Of a stretch of DNA of 64,000 nt, positions 1-15,530 are shown piece after piece. Origin of the DNA: Patiria miniata (taxonomy: Eukaryota; Echinodermata; Asteroidea; Valvatida; Asterinidae); the NCBI RefSeq assembly GCF_015706575.1, contig NW_024037060.1, positions 689,501 through 753,500 of the forward strand. The letters are read 5' to 3'. A program made the position numbers and the translations under genes. The stretch's first letter is position 1. Each line of letters begins with the position of its first letter. Below the pieces are notes generated by a model. That model saw nothing but the letters and a program-made list of their open reading frames with translations, searched no databases and was not told the origin of the DNA.

Positions 1-288
1 AAGGAAGATGGCGAATGCGAACACAATATCGGGGTCAAGGGTCAAAGTTCGTGCTGTCTTTGCCAGCGAACTCTGCTGCAAAGTAAACGGGTTTTATTTG
101 CTGCAAGGGGTTGTCAATCTGCTCGTTCCCTTCACATGTTCAGCAGTTTCTCATCTTAATAGACTTCAGTTAAGTTTTGTAGAAAACCTTGAGGTTGAAA
201 CTGTCAATTGCATTAAGTGTAGGCCCTACCAATCGGACTGGAACTTCATACACCATTTTCCGTAAGCGTTAAGTTTGTGTAATTTGAA

Positions 289-806
289 AGTTGAACAAAG
301 AAATTGACTGGAGCGCAGGGTTTGAACTAGTCTGAGTATCACCCGTTCTATACGGAGCGAGCCGTGTGCTCCGTACGAACGTCAGATACATGCGTGCATG
401 CAAATATTATGCAACGCAGCACATCAGCCAATCACAGCCGTTTACCGTCATTTTCCGTCCAGATTGTGACGGAGGATGTTGATTAGTCAACAGCTGTCAG
501 CTGACTCAGCAGACATGGCGGCCTCCATGAAACCAACTTTTGTCAACAGAGACATGCTTGTACGATATAGTAGACGCCTGTTGATTGGTCAAAACTTGGT
601 GGTCAGTACGCGGCCGTCTTGCATAATTAATCGTGGAATCTGCACGCATGTGATAGACGCTCGTCTTCAACGAGCGTCTATTACATAGACTAGGTTTGAA
701 CCTGCGACCTCCGGATTACCGTTCTGATGCTCTACCGACTGATCTATCTAGCCCTATGTTGGCGGTCCTCCATTTTGTCAATGTCGTTTTACAAGAGACA
801 TTGTAT
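289..806 (-). repeat. tRNA-derived SINE in a hedgehog intron, split by an inserted MITE
   Basis: Read on the minus strand, the 3' part holds a D-arm (AGATCAGTCGGTAGAGC) and a T-arm-like AGGTTCAAACC, as in tRNA-headed SINEs. The same tRNA head plus tail (TTGGCGG...CCATTTTGTCAATGTC on +) recurs at 26317-26457, so this is a family and not a tRNA gene. The head is interrupted by 328-692, which joins back cleanly at CTGCGACCTCC. The SINE ends less than 100 bp before the hedgehog splice acceptor. Confidence 0.75.
328..692. mobile_element. MITE with 9-bp target duplication, inserted in the SINE
   Basis: The element starts TAGTCT and ends AGACTA. It is flanked on both sides by GGTTTGAAC (319-327 and 693-701), a 9-bp target-site duplication of SINE sequence. 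Its right end holds a perfect 12-bp hairpin (ATAGACGCTCGT and its complement). It has no coding capacity. A 9-bp duplication suggests a Mutator-like origin. The interior segment ending in CATGGCGGCCTCC resembles 20760-20890. Confidence 0.7.
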
Positions 807-894
807 TCCAAAATTGATGAAGATGTTGTTTGTTGTTTTTATTTCATTTAAGCCTATTTATTTGATTCTTTTCTTTCTTTTTTTGCTTGTCCAG

Positions 895-1577
895 ATTCTT
901 CGGAAGCTGCCAAGTCCGGCGGGTGCTTCCCTGCAGATTCCCTCGTCACTCTCCGAAATGGCGAAACAAGAACAATGGCCGACCTCCGGATCGGTGATAA
1001 GGTCAAGGTGGTGGACAAATCCAGCGGACTGGTCACTTTCAGTGACGTCATCACATTCCTTGACCGCGACCCAAGCAAGGACACGCTGTATCGCGTCATT
1101 CAGACGGATCGGCCGGGCTACACTGCCACCCTGACCCCACAGCACGTGCTCTACGTTTCGGACACGAACTCCTCTTTCACCGACAGCAGGGCCATGTTTG
1201 CCAGCGACGTCCACACGGGCCAGTACCTTTACACCACAGTACACGACCACGACAGAGAAACAAGGCTGGTACCCGCCAGGGTGACTGGAGTGTCTACAGT
1301 ACGGAAACCAGGGGCGGTGGCTCCCCTCACATACCACGGCACATTGGTCGTGGATGGCGTTGCAGCCTCCAACTACGCCGTTTTGGACGTTGATTGGGTC
1401 GCCCACGGTGTCTTCGCGCCACTCAGATGGTGGCATAGCATCAGGCAGTATCTCGGGGCACCAGCGCAGACAGGACTGCCTACCAGTGATCAAATCCACT
1501 GGTATCCTGCGTTTGTGTATAGAATCACTGAGCCAATCGTTGGTAGCTGGTACCATGCCGACACGATTGATGTGTAG
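895..1577 (+). CDS. hh: Hedgehog protein, last exon (Hint/Hog autoprocessing domain), partial gene
   Basis: This is the 3' terminal coding exon of hedgehog. The acceptor is the pyrimidine-rich tract ending in CAG at 892-894, and the exon enters with two bases of a split codon. It encodes SSEAAKSGGCFPADS, where Gly-Cys-Phe is the autocleavage site, followed by about 217 residues to the stop at 1575-1577. Family landmarks are visible: FLDRD (the general-base Asp of the cholesterol-transfer step), TPQHVLYVS (the TxxH motif of Hint proteins), GTLVVDGVAAS, and the end motif IHWYPAFVYRITE. In the family, this domain cleaves the precursor and attaches cholesterol to the signalling half. The signalling exons must lie upstream of the window. 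Oddity: the usual SCYA motif reads SNYA, so a widely conserved Cys is Asn. Identity is secure; function of the altered residue is unknown. Confidence 0.96.
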
Positions 1578-2109
1578 CCGTTGTAAAGGCGGCCATCTTG
1601 CGCTTCACCTAATTAACTTGACCGATAAATTCCAGCATTTTGATATTGATCGCACATTTTATTGGAAAGTGGACTTCAGCGTTCGAGGATTTCAACGTGA
1701 ATAATTAAGAAGGTTTAGTGGCAAGCGTTGATCGCATGTGTAAATGTCACTCTGGTATATAGGCCTATTACGCGATGCAAATTAACTTACTTGTAATACT
1801 GGTTTTTAAGAAATTAATGTAATTGTAATCACTACGTAGTTAAAATGTACGAATTCTGATGGAAGTTGCATGCATTGGTCGCCAGCATGGACGCAACTCC
1901 ATAGTCTAAATCTCCATCCACCCCGGTCCAATATGGCTTGCAGTTTGTTTCCTCTAAGATATTGGGTTTGGGGGAACAAGGGCGTTGCACGTCCCGTTGT
2001 GCAGTGTCTTAGGGGCCAGATGGGCATTATAATTATATATATTGTGGGGAGTATAGGGGCGGGGTTCCTACATCAGAATTTGGTACATGCAGCATAACAT
2101 TGGTCTGTT

Positions 2110-2300
2110 TATGCATCTATCAACTGTTTCCCCCTCCCCCCCCCCCGGGCTGCCCCACCCAAGACGTGGGGATTGTCAGTTTTGAAGTGACAAAAATCAC
2201 AAAATCCCCATCCCTCTGGCAAAATTTAAGTGACAATCCACGACATACATACGTGGGGCGCACTAGTAATTGCATTTCCATGTAGTACGCCAATGGTAAC
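2110..2300. mobile_element. Truncated MITE, same family as 20418-20720
   Basis: Shares with 20418-20720 the start (GCATCTATCAACTGTTTCCC versus GCGCCTATCAATTGTTTCCC), the CCACCCAAGACGTGGGGATT segment and the CATACATACGTGGGGCGCA segment. No right terminal repeat is found. Confidence 0.7.
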
Positions 2301-3189
2301 AATTAGTCCGAAAATTTAGGACTCTCAATACTGTGTGTGAGAGTCCCAAAACTTAAGGTATTGAAAACCTGCAATTAAGACTGGCACCTGAAACAACCAG
2401 TCCAACACCACTTTAGTACTGCATCAATCAACTGTCGGCTGACTGTGCCAAAAGAAATATCTAGGATGTCGGGTACTAGACTTCAACTTGGTCACTATTT
2501 CTGCACATTTCTCGATAGTCAGGCACTAGACTAATGACAATGAATAAAGGAGTCAGTCTTGTCAAACAGTTGGACCATGGATATGGACATGTACATTTGA
2601 TAGGTTAGTCACACGACCCAAAAGGATCATGTCAGAATATAAAAAGAAAAAAAAGAGTGACCAACTTTTTAAAATAGAAATATCAGAATGTGGCTTTTTT
2701 AGATGTACTTTTTAAAATAAAGATGGCTGCATATACACCTCTTTCCTACAGTGACCCCGCCCCTCAAACTTCTATAAAGTGTGTCAGTACATATAATTTT
2801 TGTGTATATAGCTTTCATTCTCATTGATAAAAACAAAATTATATCATTGTGGTAAAGACGTTTTAATGGCGACGAACCTACAAAATCGGTGACATGAAAA
2901 ATTCATATTTAGAAAAACGTAATATTTCACAATGCGCCCTCGTATTATTTTCTATTATAGCAACGACTGTTTCTAGAAGAAATTAAGACTTATTTCCTAA
3001 TTTATTTTCACGGTGACGAGAGTTTACGCTGTTTTAACAAAAAAAGGTGCCAAAAATAAAGACTTGAATTTAACATCAGTACATTTAGTACTGAAATACT
3101 GCTAATATTTATGTAATTTATAGGGGTTTTATTCACTTAGCGAACACTGTGGTTATTATTTGTTTAACACGCTGCTTTATTAATAAAAA

Positions 3190-3905
3190 AAAAACTCTAC
3201 CTCAAATATGTTGGGGAATTTTGCTTCTAGAATAAAGTTTAAGATGTGTAACAAAAATGGCAACAATCAAATTTCCCTTTTATAGTGAATATAATTATAT
3301 GCTCCAAATTTAACCCATTTATACCTAAGTATCTTGTACTGTACGACAGGACTAGTTCTATTGGAGAATTTGTATTCCGACATTTGTCAGTTTAAACATA
3401 AGTACAATACCTTTTCTAGAATAAAGTAGAGTTATAATTCATTGAGAAAAAGGTATGAGATTAGTAAAGAAGGGAAAAGTGCGCTGTGCATAGAATAATG
3501 CTTTCTGCGATATGCGTAAAATGCATTGGAATCTTTTATTTGTAGTTATACCATTGTCCTAGATGATTTGCATTCATTTAAATCAGTCTTCCTGAAAGTT
3601 GTTTACTTTGCAAAGGCGGCACTAGCCGTAGATTGGACGTTTACATTCTCAGTAACCAATTCGATTTAATTTTGTAAAGTATGTTGTATAAAGTCAAATG
3701 TTTAATGCTTCAATATGCAAAAAATTGTACAAATTTAGATGTCAAAATTATATATATTTGTTTTAAGCTGTTTTGCATAAATGTAATAAATTAATCCGAG
3801 TTATCCGTGCGTTTTTTGGTTGCTAAAATTGGAGATTTCAAATTGTGACATTGGAGTAAAATCTGTAAAAGAAATAAAATGGCCATAAAGCATAGACAGC
3901 GCCCT
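3190..3905 (+). repeat. Direct segmental duplication, copy 1 (partner 6640-7812)
   Basis: Collinear with 6640-7812 over its length. Shared blocks include CCTAAGTATCTTGTA, GTATGTTGTATAAAGTCAAA, AATGCTTCAATATGCAAAAA and the end AAATAAAATGGCC / AAATAAATGGCC. Identity is moderate with many small indels, so the duplication is old. This copy lacks the Harbinger MITE found in copy 2 and preserves the empty target at GAGTTATCCGTG (about 3799). Confidence 0.8.
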
Positions 3906-4516
3906 CTTGGACTGAGTGGGATTACATTAAATGGAAAGTGTTCGATCAGGATATCATTGGTTATGATCCCACGTGCCTGCGCTCATGGCAGAGAACTTTG
4001 GTATGGAGGGACTGAGAACCAGTCTTCGCCAAAGACCGAAGTTTCCAAGCCGTTTGAAGATTTTGTACCACATACGAAGGATAACATATTCTCAATCAAA
4101 GAAACGCATTCCATGCATGGAATAAAATAATAAACATTCACTGCACTATCACAATAAGGACTAAAGCTTATGGTATCGAGATCATACCAATCTCCCCCAC
4201 TTTAACAAATTAAGGCTCCTCCCCTCAAGAGAAGAGTTGAGTTGGTAGATGCGCGTACAACTGAACGCGCGCGATGCGCAAAGGACGTCAAGCGTATACC
4301 ACGCGTTTATTTTTAAAAACAAATCTGCCATTATTGTGAAACACGCAAAGACACACACATTGAGGCAACTTCGTTCTTTCACCATTTTTCAAAAGCGGAC
4401 TCAATCTCGTCAGACAACTAGCAAAATCGGATAGCTATGGATTTAGGCCTTGTCGTGACTTCCTGGTTAACCTGACTGTAGTGAAGTTTCTGAGCGCTCG
4501 ACATTTTTTACTGAAC

Positions 4517-6570
4517 ATGCGAGACGTAATGCTAGACAAATTAGCAGTTTGTAGCTTCGTCATCTTCATTTTCAGCTTTCTGGCTCCACGAGTGCTGGGT
4601 AAGTATTCCACAGATTAAGTTATCACTTTGGGAAATAGCTGACGCTGTTATATTATACAAATATTTGGAAGGTGTGGTATTAACAGACGACAAAAGAGGC
4701 TGCGATTCCTGCGAAATTTGGAAACTAATTTCGTTCTTTTTCCCCGACAGAATTTGTGAAGTGCAAACAGTAAACTAGTAACTTTACGGAATGATGAGGA
4801 CGCAGATTTACGATCTGGCGCAGATTTGCGATCTGTCAATTTTTTTGACGCCAGGGGCGGTAAAAATGTCATCGAAAATTCCACAGGAAAAAGAAGTCAT
4901 TCACGGATTTATTAGCATAAATAAGTAATGATGATGATTAACAATGTAAGTTAACGTTAGGCCCTAGTCCTTTGAAAAAAAGTTTGTCGTTTGCAGGCTT
5001 ACCTCTACATTCCAAGACTGAGAACGATGTCACAGACTTCGACTTGACGGATGTACATGGTGCAAACCATGAACACAAGAGGGCAGCATTTCTTCTCAAT
5101 GGCGGAGCAAACTCGCGTGAGGATGATAGTTTTTCACCACATCGTACAAACGGCACGAACACTAAAAACAGAGAGGGGATTGGATTGCTGAGGATCCGCC
5201 GATCATCGGTAGGTCATCTCCAGGGCTGCTGTTTAGGCATTTGTCTGGACTTGCACCAAGACCGGATTTGCCCTTGTGCAAGTCTCCGGCCCGATCCCTG
5301 ACAAGACTCACAAAGGTGTCAAGACGTTGTGGCGGTAGAGGGCGCTTGCAGCACGCTGAATCAAATGTCTTGGGAACAGGCTGGCACCAGCACTCGGATC
5401 AGGGAAATTCCGAGGCGTACACACGCGCTATTTTAGAAGTCTCGAGGTATTGTCAGAATGTCTCGAGAGCGAGTGCCAAAGTTCCCAAGACTGTACGTAC
5501 CTCCATGATATGATTAACTTAAAGCAGAGCGCCCTCTGTCACCACGGCGGCTTGATTACACTTGTCGGGGACCGATTGAATTATAGGTAACAAAATCCAT
5601 TGATAGACCGTTTCCCGGCCCCCATTTTTTAAGTCCGAATGACAATGGGGTCAGAAAACCAGATTAAATCCATTGAGAGGTTCTTGTTTTCTTTAGATTC
5701 CGCGTGAGGGCAACACAAGCATGGGCGTCGCGAGGGGGGGGGCAAGGGGGCACTTGCCCCCCCCCCCCCCGGAAAAGCAAAAAAAAAAAGGAAGAAAAAA
5801 AAAGAAAAAAAAAAAAAAGAGGCGCGAAGACAAAGTGGTGTAAATTTAATGAGTGGGGGGGGGGGGGCCAAATGTCCTGCCCCCTCTAAAACTGATAAAT
5901 CGAGAATGTGTTGAGAAATACAAGCATTTTTTGGCAACATTTTTTTTGCCCCCCTCTAGAAAAAATCCTGGCGACGCCCATGAACACAAGACCTTATTCC
6001 CAGTCCCTTAATAATTATCCAAACTTCCCATGATTATCTGGCGGATGGTGGTGTCGGCACAAGTGTACGGTGATGCTTCCATGCTTTCCTTCGGTATTCT
6101 TAACATTTTCAACTGAAATACATGTAAATGGGATATCAGGATCTAGCAAGTGAAAAGCACACATCAACTACCAGGTTGTCAGGCCTGCAGAAACAGTGCA
6201 CCGTATCAATGCACACATGATTGTGCATGATGGAAAGATATATTTATTACATGGTACAGCGTGTGGAAACATTCCATAATCTCTGAGATCTATACAATAG
6301 TTCCCACTTGCAACCAAGTTCTTCTCAACTAGAGCTCTCTAGTCGGCATTTAACAGCAGTTATCTCATCAATATTTGCTCATTTCTCCACACATGACAGG
6401 ATGATTACAACTATGAAGAGAAACACGAGGACTATTATGAAGGGGGAGGAGCCGAGGAGGTGGGAGGGGGCAGGAAGCGAATGATCGCCTTCACCATCTT
6501 CTTTCTCTGGGTATGTTGGGTCTTCATTGCTTGCTCCATCCTGCGTTTGGTGGCCAAGAACATGGCGTGA
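4517..6570 (+). CDS. Orphan type I membrane protein, possibly a peptide precursor (154 aa, three exons)
   Basis: Not recognised as a known family. Coding exons are 4517-4598, 4997-5208 and 6400-6570, with GT/AG borders and phases 1 then 0 that keep the frame. Residues 1-28 form a signal peptide (VCSFVIFIFSFLAPRVLG). The ectodomain has an NGT glycosylation sequon near residue 79 and a furin-type RIRR at 93-96. An acidic Tyr-rich stretch (DDYNYEEKHEDYYEGG) and GGG-RKR at 120-125 follow. Residues about 127-149 form a single TM helix (MIAFTIFFLWVCWVFIACSI) with a short tail. RIRR and Gly-RKR could bracket a sulfated, amidated peptide; that is inference. The donor at 5209 is GTAGGT; an unspliced read-through form is possible. 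Splicing is deduced, not confirmed by transcripts. Confidence 0.7.
5720..5982. mobile_element. hAT-like MITE in intron 2 of the orphan membrane gene
   Basis: Terminal inverted repeats CATGGGCGTCGC...GCGACGCCCATG are flanked by 8-bp duplications AACACAAG (5712-5719 and 5983-5990). Inside are G-runs, C-runs and a long A-rich tract. The 8-bp duplication and CA...TG ends fit hAT-type elements. The ORFs across the homopolymers are meaningless. Confidence 0.8.
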
Positions 6571-6639
6571 ACAGGTCTTGGTTTTCTTTAATGTCACATC
6601 AGATTTTGGCGCTTGAAACCTGTTTGTACTTATTTATGT

Positions 6640-7812
6640 AAAAAACAACTCAGTTAAACATGTTGGTAAATTTAACTTTTTGATTAGAGTGTAAGAATGT
6701 AATACAAATGTGTCTATGATCAAGTGTTCCTTTTTTAGTGAATATGCTCCAAATCTATCCCATTTTAAACCTAAGTATCTTGTATCATACGACAGGACCC
6801 GTTCTATTTGAGGATTTCTATTCAAAAATGCGTAAGTTCGAAACTATGTACAATCCCTTTTGAATACCTATAAATCAGTGTGGCAACTCATTGGGGAAAG
6901 GTATACATGTAGATAAGTTAGCTAAAGGGAACAAGTGCATTTTACCTATGCCTTGTGTGATGCGAGTAAAATGAAATGGAATCTTTTATTTATGAGTTAT
7001 ACCGATTGACCTATATGATTTGTATAAAGACATCTCATACATTTCACTTTGCCTAAGTTTTTTGCTTAAGTGGCACGAGGTCTAACCAACAGAAACGTAG
7101 ATTGAACCTTCACTATCTCAGTGACTAATTTTTAGTAAAAGTATGTTGTATAAAGTCAAAATTGTATGTTAAATGCTTCAATATGCAAAAATGTATATAT
7201 AAAAAAAATACTAATAAGTTGTAAGAATTATATATATTTGTTTTTAAGCAGTTTTGCAGAAATATAATAAATTGATCTCAGTTAGGCCAAAAAAAAAAGT
7301 CTCCGGTTTCTGGTATGCGCGCGCGTCGCCGTAGCCATGCGCGTCGACAAAATGAAAAAGTTTTTTTTTCAATGAAAGATGATGTCTCAAAACCGCCAAA
7401 CTCACTGGTTTGACTGGAATTCTGCTGCTGCGCAATTTCAACGTGTTTTTAGATGGGGTTATGATCGAGAATAAGCTTTATGTGGCCTCTCTGGACTACC
7501 ATATATTTGCACCAAGTTTAGTCGGGCACCATTTGCAGTCATCAGCCGACATTTGAAGCAAAAAAGTCGGGTAAAAAAAAAAAAAAAGCCGCGTCGCCGC
7601 ACCACTTTTTGGACAAGCTCCATACCAGAAACCGGAGACTTTTTTATTTTTGGGCCTTATCCGTGTTTTTTTTACTGCCAAAAGGGGGATTTTAAGTCAA
7701 GACATAGCGAGTAATTAAGACGGTCGCACTTAAAGTGACGCATCGTCTATGGACTTTGTGCACATCGATACGTCACTTAGTGGTGCACCCGAGAAATAAA
7801 TGGCCACAAGGA
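6640..7812 (+). repeat. Direct segmental duplication, copy 2, carrying a MITE
   Basis: Second copy of 3190-3905. It starts about 70 bp after the stop of the orphan membrane gene, so it forms that gene's probable 3' UTR. Comparison with copy 1 shows that 7285-7656 is an insertion. Confidence 0.8.
7285..7656. mobile_element. PIF/Harbinger-like MITE with TTA target duplication
   Basis: Ends are GGCCAAAAA...GTCTCCGGTTTCTGGTATG and its inverse, with TTA at 282-284 and 657-659 of the 7-kb segment. The uninterrupted GAGTTATCCGTG in the paralogous segment near 3799 is the empty site and proves the boundaries. About 372 bp; non-coding. The same family, in the other orientation, is at 10461-10844. Confidence 0.88.
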
Positions 7813-8629
7813 TTGTCCGGCTAAAGCCTCACCCGGTATTTCTCTTCAATTCAAGTTATCTGCCAATAATACATGTAAATCTTTATGAGAGGAACCGTTC
7901 AGAAAAGAATTTAAGGATGATGGAAAGGCTTCCATTCCGTTTTTTCCCTTGGGTTGCAGGCAAGTTGACTGACAATGGTGTTTTGTCCACTATTTAAGTG
8001 GGAATTGTTAGTCCAGTGACAAGATCCAAAGACAATCACGCTTGTTAACACCCGGACATTTTTCAAGACATCAATGAACACAAGTATCACAAGATAATGT
8101 TGAGGAAAGATGCACAGTATTTTATTACATGACTGACACGAAACAAAACAGTGCAGCAGTGTTAATATTTCACATTACTGGACGACTCTTGGTTAAAAAC
8201 TTCCTTTTGTTGGGAAGTACTCTGCTTGTCGCCATGGTTTGAGCTTTAAGGATATACAGCTCTAAATAACCAAGAAAAAAGCTTTTATTATTTGAAATTA
8301 AGCACTGATTATCTGGGGTCAAGCCCTATCCTAACACTTGATTGACAATTCGATGAATTTTGCAGATGCGTTTAAAGGAAAAGCAGCAAAACAAAATGCT
8401 ATCTTTCTTTGTGGTTTTTGAGGAACTCTTCCCACTTGGCACATTTGAAGATTCTCTGGTACAGGTACAAACTGGATCAGACTGGTTCAAGCCGGTCAGG
8501 TGCAGTTCAGTGCTGGTCGGTGAGGCTAAGGCTTGTCAGAAGGGGGCTCATACTGTGATCTTCCCTCCCCGCTTACCAGTGTGGCATTATTTACATGAAC
8601 ACTGGCAAGCGAGCTGGAAATGAGATGGC
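7813..8629. other. RPS27 3' flank
   Basis: No gene is seen. On the minus strand an AATAAA lies at 8121-8126, a possible poly(A) signal for RPS27. Confidence 0.4.
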
Positions 8630-13494
<4,865 letters not shown>

Positions 13495-13519
13495 GGTGAT
13501 CGTTTGGTAAGATCCCAAT

Positions 13520-13541
13520 GGAAAGAGGAAGAGGTCACGTG
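13520..13541 (-). promoter_or_regulatory. RPS27 TOP-like tract with adjacent E-box
   Basis: On the minus strand the sequence reads TCACGTGA then CCTCTTCCTCTTTCC, about 25-50 bp before the ATG. The pyrimidine run matches the 5'-terminal oligopyrimidine signature used for mTOR-dependent translation of ribosomal protein mRNAs. CACGTG is a canonical E-box. The exact transcription start is not known. Confidence 0.55.
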
Positions 13542-15274
13542 ATCGCCGTTCGCTTCAGCTGGTCCCCGCGCTAAGTTCATACTAACTTCATAGAGGACCG
13601 TGGAGCCAGTGTAAAAAGTGTTTTGCAACAACACGTGGTGGCGCTATGGCGCTATAACAGTCGTCTTGTTACCACGATTATTTTTAATAAGGGAACATCT
13701 AGGCCTATCTATGTTCTTTTTTGCTTTACTAAGCCGATCACCAACAAAAAATATATCTCCTAAAAAACGAGAGTTTTGTGGCCAGCGTGAATAATGTAAA
13801 ACGTGCGTCCCCTCCTAACTCACTAGTTTTATACTGTAAGTAGTTTCGCTCTTCACTGAGTCAATGATCAAGCGCGCTCAGTTCATCTATAGATGGCCTT
13901 TCAGTCGGCGGCCACCGATTATCGCTACTTTTTTTGCGAAACAAAAACTATTTGTAACATGCAGGCTGCGAGTGCTATCAATGTGTATTTTTTGGTCTTA
14001 TATGGCCTAGGTCTACCTTCACTTTAAACCTGTAGAAAGGAAATAGGACATATACCGTACGGAAGCGTTGTTTAATGTTTATAAAATACAATTTTATTTG
14101 TAAACGACTTTCTTTATCGTTTCGACAAGTTGAAATAATAATCAAGGCGATGTTTATTTCAATTTTATTTTATTTACTACTTGTATAATATCATTAGTGC
14201 CCTACTAACCAGACGGTTTGTTTTTCATGACTTGACAACGTTGATACACACGCCGCTAACTTGGATTTCCTCCGTTTTCATCAAAAAAACAACAAACCCA
14301 AAGTTTTTTTTGAATAACACGATTCAAAGCGTCAAAATTGTGTTTGACCAACTCAAACTAGTGATGAGACGGTGCATTAAGGGCCATGTACCCGATTTTT
14401 TTTTTAAACATCCAATACTTGAAATCCGTGAGTTCAAATTAACTTCATTTTCAATTTTCCTTTTGCAATGATTATGCCTAATAAAAAGTAAATACATTAT
14501 TAAAATATGGGCCTATACTTGCCAAGCCCGACATCAGCATTAATCACAACTGCTATGAAAACAAATCAGACTTTCATTTTCATGCTGAATGCACCGTGAA
14601 CAGGTCATGCATGGGTGTTACTTATACGAAATTTCCTATTTGTAGGAATGCGCGGAAATTATATTACTGTCGGCATCCGCCAAGTTTTCTCTAACCGCAA
14701 CTGCTATTGTTAACAAATCATAGATTCCTGCTACAGTCCAACTTGAACCAAGCCCACTGAGTGCCAGATTCAAATGCTGAGGTTTGTTACAGTTCCTTCA
14801 GATTTCAGGACGATAAAATGTCCTTGTACCTCACTTTGTTTACATCTTGGTGCTTGAAGGAAAGTCTGGGCAAGGCTGTGAGTTGTCGCCATTTTTGTTC
14901 AACGACAGAGTAAACTTGAAACGACCACACTGCTCTTTAATTCGTCTCCGAGTTTCGACGTTCATCATGGAGTCAAAGCGTGTTTATGTCATCTATAACA
15001 AGTTTTCCGATGTTCAGACGTAATTGGGAAGAGTCAACACAAAATATGGCTCGCGTGTGAAATCATCGGGCCATCAGTTTCTTTCTCTATGTACAAGCGA
15101 ATGGATAATCTGCCTGCAACGCCTTAACATCCCGTCACCACCCCATGCTAACTTACTGGGAGGAACAACTAATTAACCTCTCAAGAACAACCACCACCCA
15201 CACAGCTAAGTGTTGAATGAGTGTGAGCTCCATCGCAACAGTTTTCTTTTTCATGAAACTTCACGTTTGCCACA
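13542..15274. other. RPS27-RAB8 divergent intergenic region
   Basis: No gene is recognised. The two genes are transcribed away from each other across this 1.7 kb, so it should hold the RPS27 promoter and the promoter of RAB8 first exon 1a. The short ORFs have no recognisable content. Confidence 0.5.
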
Positions 15275-15530
15275 ATGCCGCAGTGGACGCCGTCTCAGTA
15301 CTACACGGACCTCATGCCAGCCACCGCGGCAGCGATCGCCCGACGTCCAGCTCCGCAATCCCCACCGCCTGAGTACGTGGAGCCCGGTGTTTCCAGCCTG
15401 GCCGTCACGACGCGGGGATACGAGCACCTGTATAAATTCTTGTTCATCGGCGACTCAGGAGTCGGGAAGACGTCGGTGATTTGGCGCTTCTCGGACAATA
15501 CGTTTAACGGTGCCTTCATTCACACGATTG
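15275..15530 (+). CDS. RAB8: RAB8 alternative first exon 1a (long N-terminus, canonical P-loop)
   Basis: Encodes 85 residues plus one base and ends ACGATTG|GTGAGT. The small-GTPase start is [20 protein letters not shown], followed by switch I ([12 protein letters not shown]). A 57-residue Pro/Ala-rich extension precedes it, which ordinary Rab8 lacks. The extension contains PPPEY, a PPxY-type WW-domain ligand. The start chosen is the first ATG in frame. Spliced to the shared exon at 24697 it gives a 252-residue Rab8-like protein. All catalytic P-loop residues are present (GDSGVGKT). Its own 5' UTR and promoter are implied because it carries an initiator ATG. Confidence 0.85.

Larger units (their letters stand above)
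1578..4516. other. Hedgehog 3' UTR and intergenic DNA
   Basis: No convincing coding sequence is present. Several AATAAA-type poly(A) signals occur (for example near 2543 and 2715). A truncated MITE relative lies at 2110-2300, and the first copy of a segmental duplication is at 3190-3905. The rest is AT-rich without recognisable structure. Confidence 0.6.

Noticed and set aside
858-1556. 232-codon minus-strand ORF
   Set aside because: It lies antisense to the hedgehog exon and follows that exon's codon structure. It has no domain of its own.
5241-5513. 90-codon ORF after exon 2 of the orphan membrane gene
   Set aside because: It is in another frame than exon 2, lacks splice support, and runs through CTCF-like and repeat sequence.
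5629-5940. ORFs on both strands around 5700-5940
   Set aside because: They are produced by G, C and A homopolymers inside a MITE.
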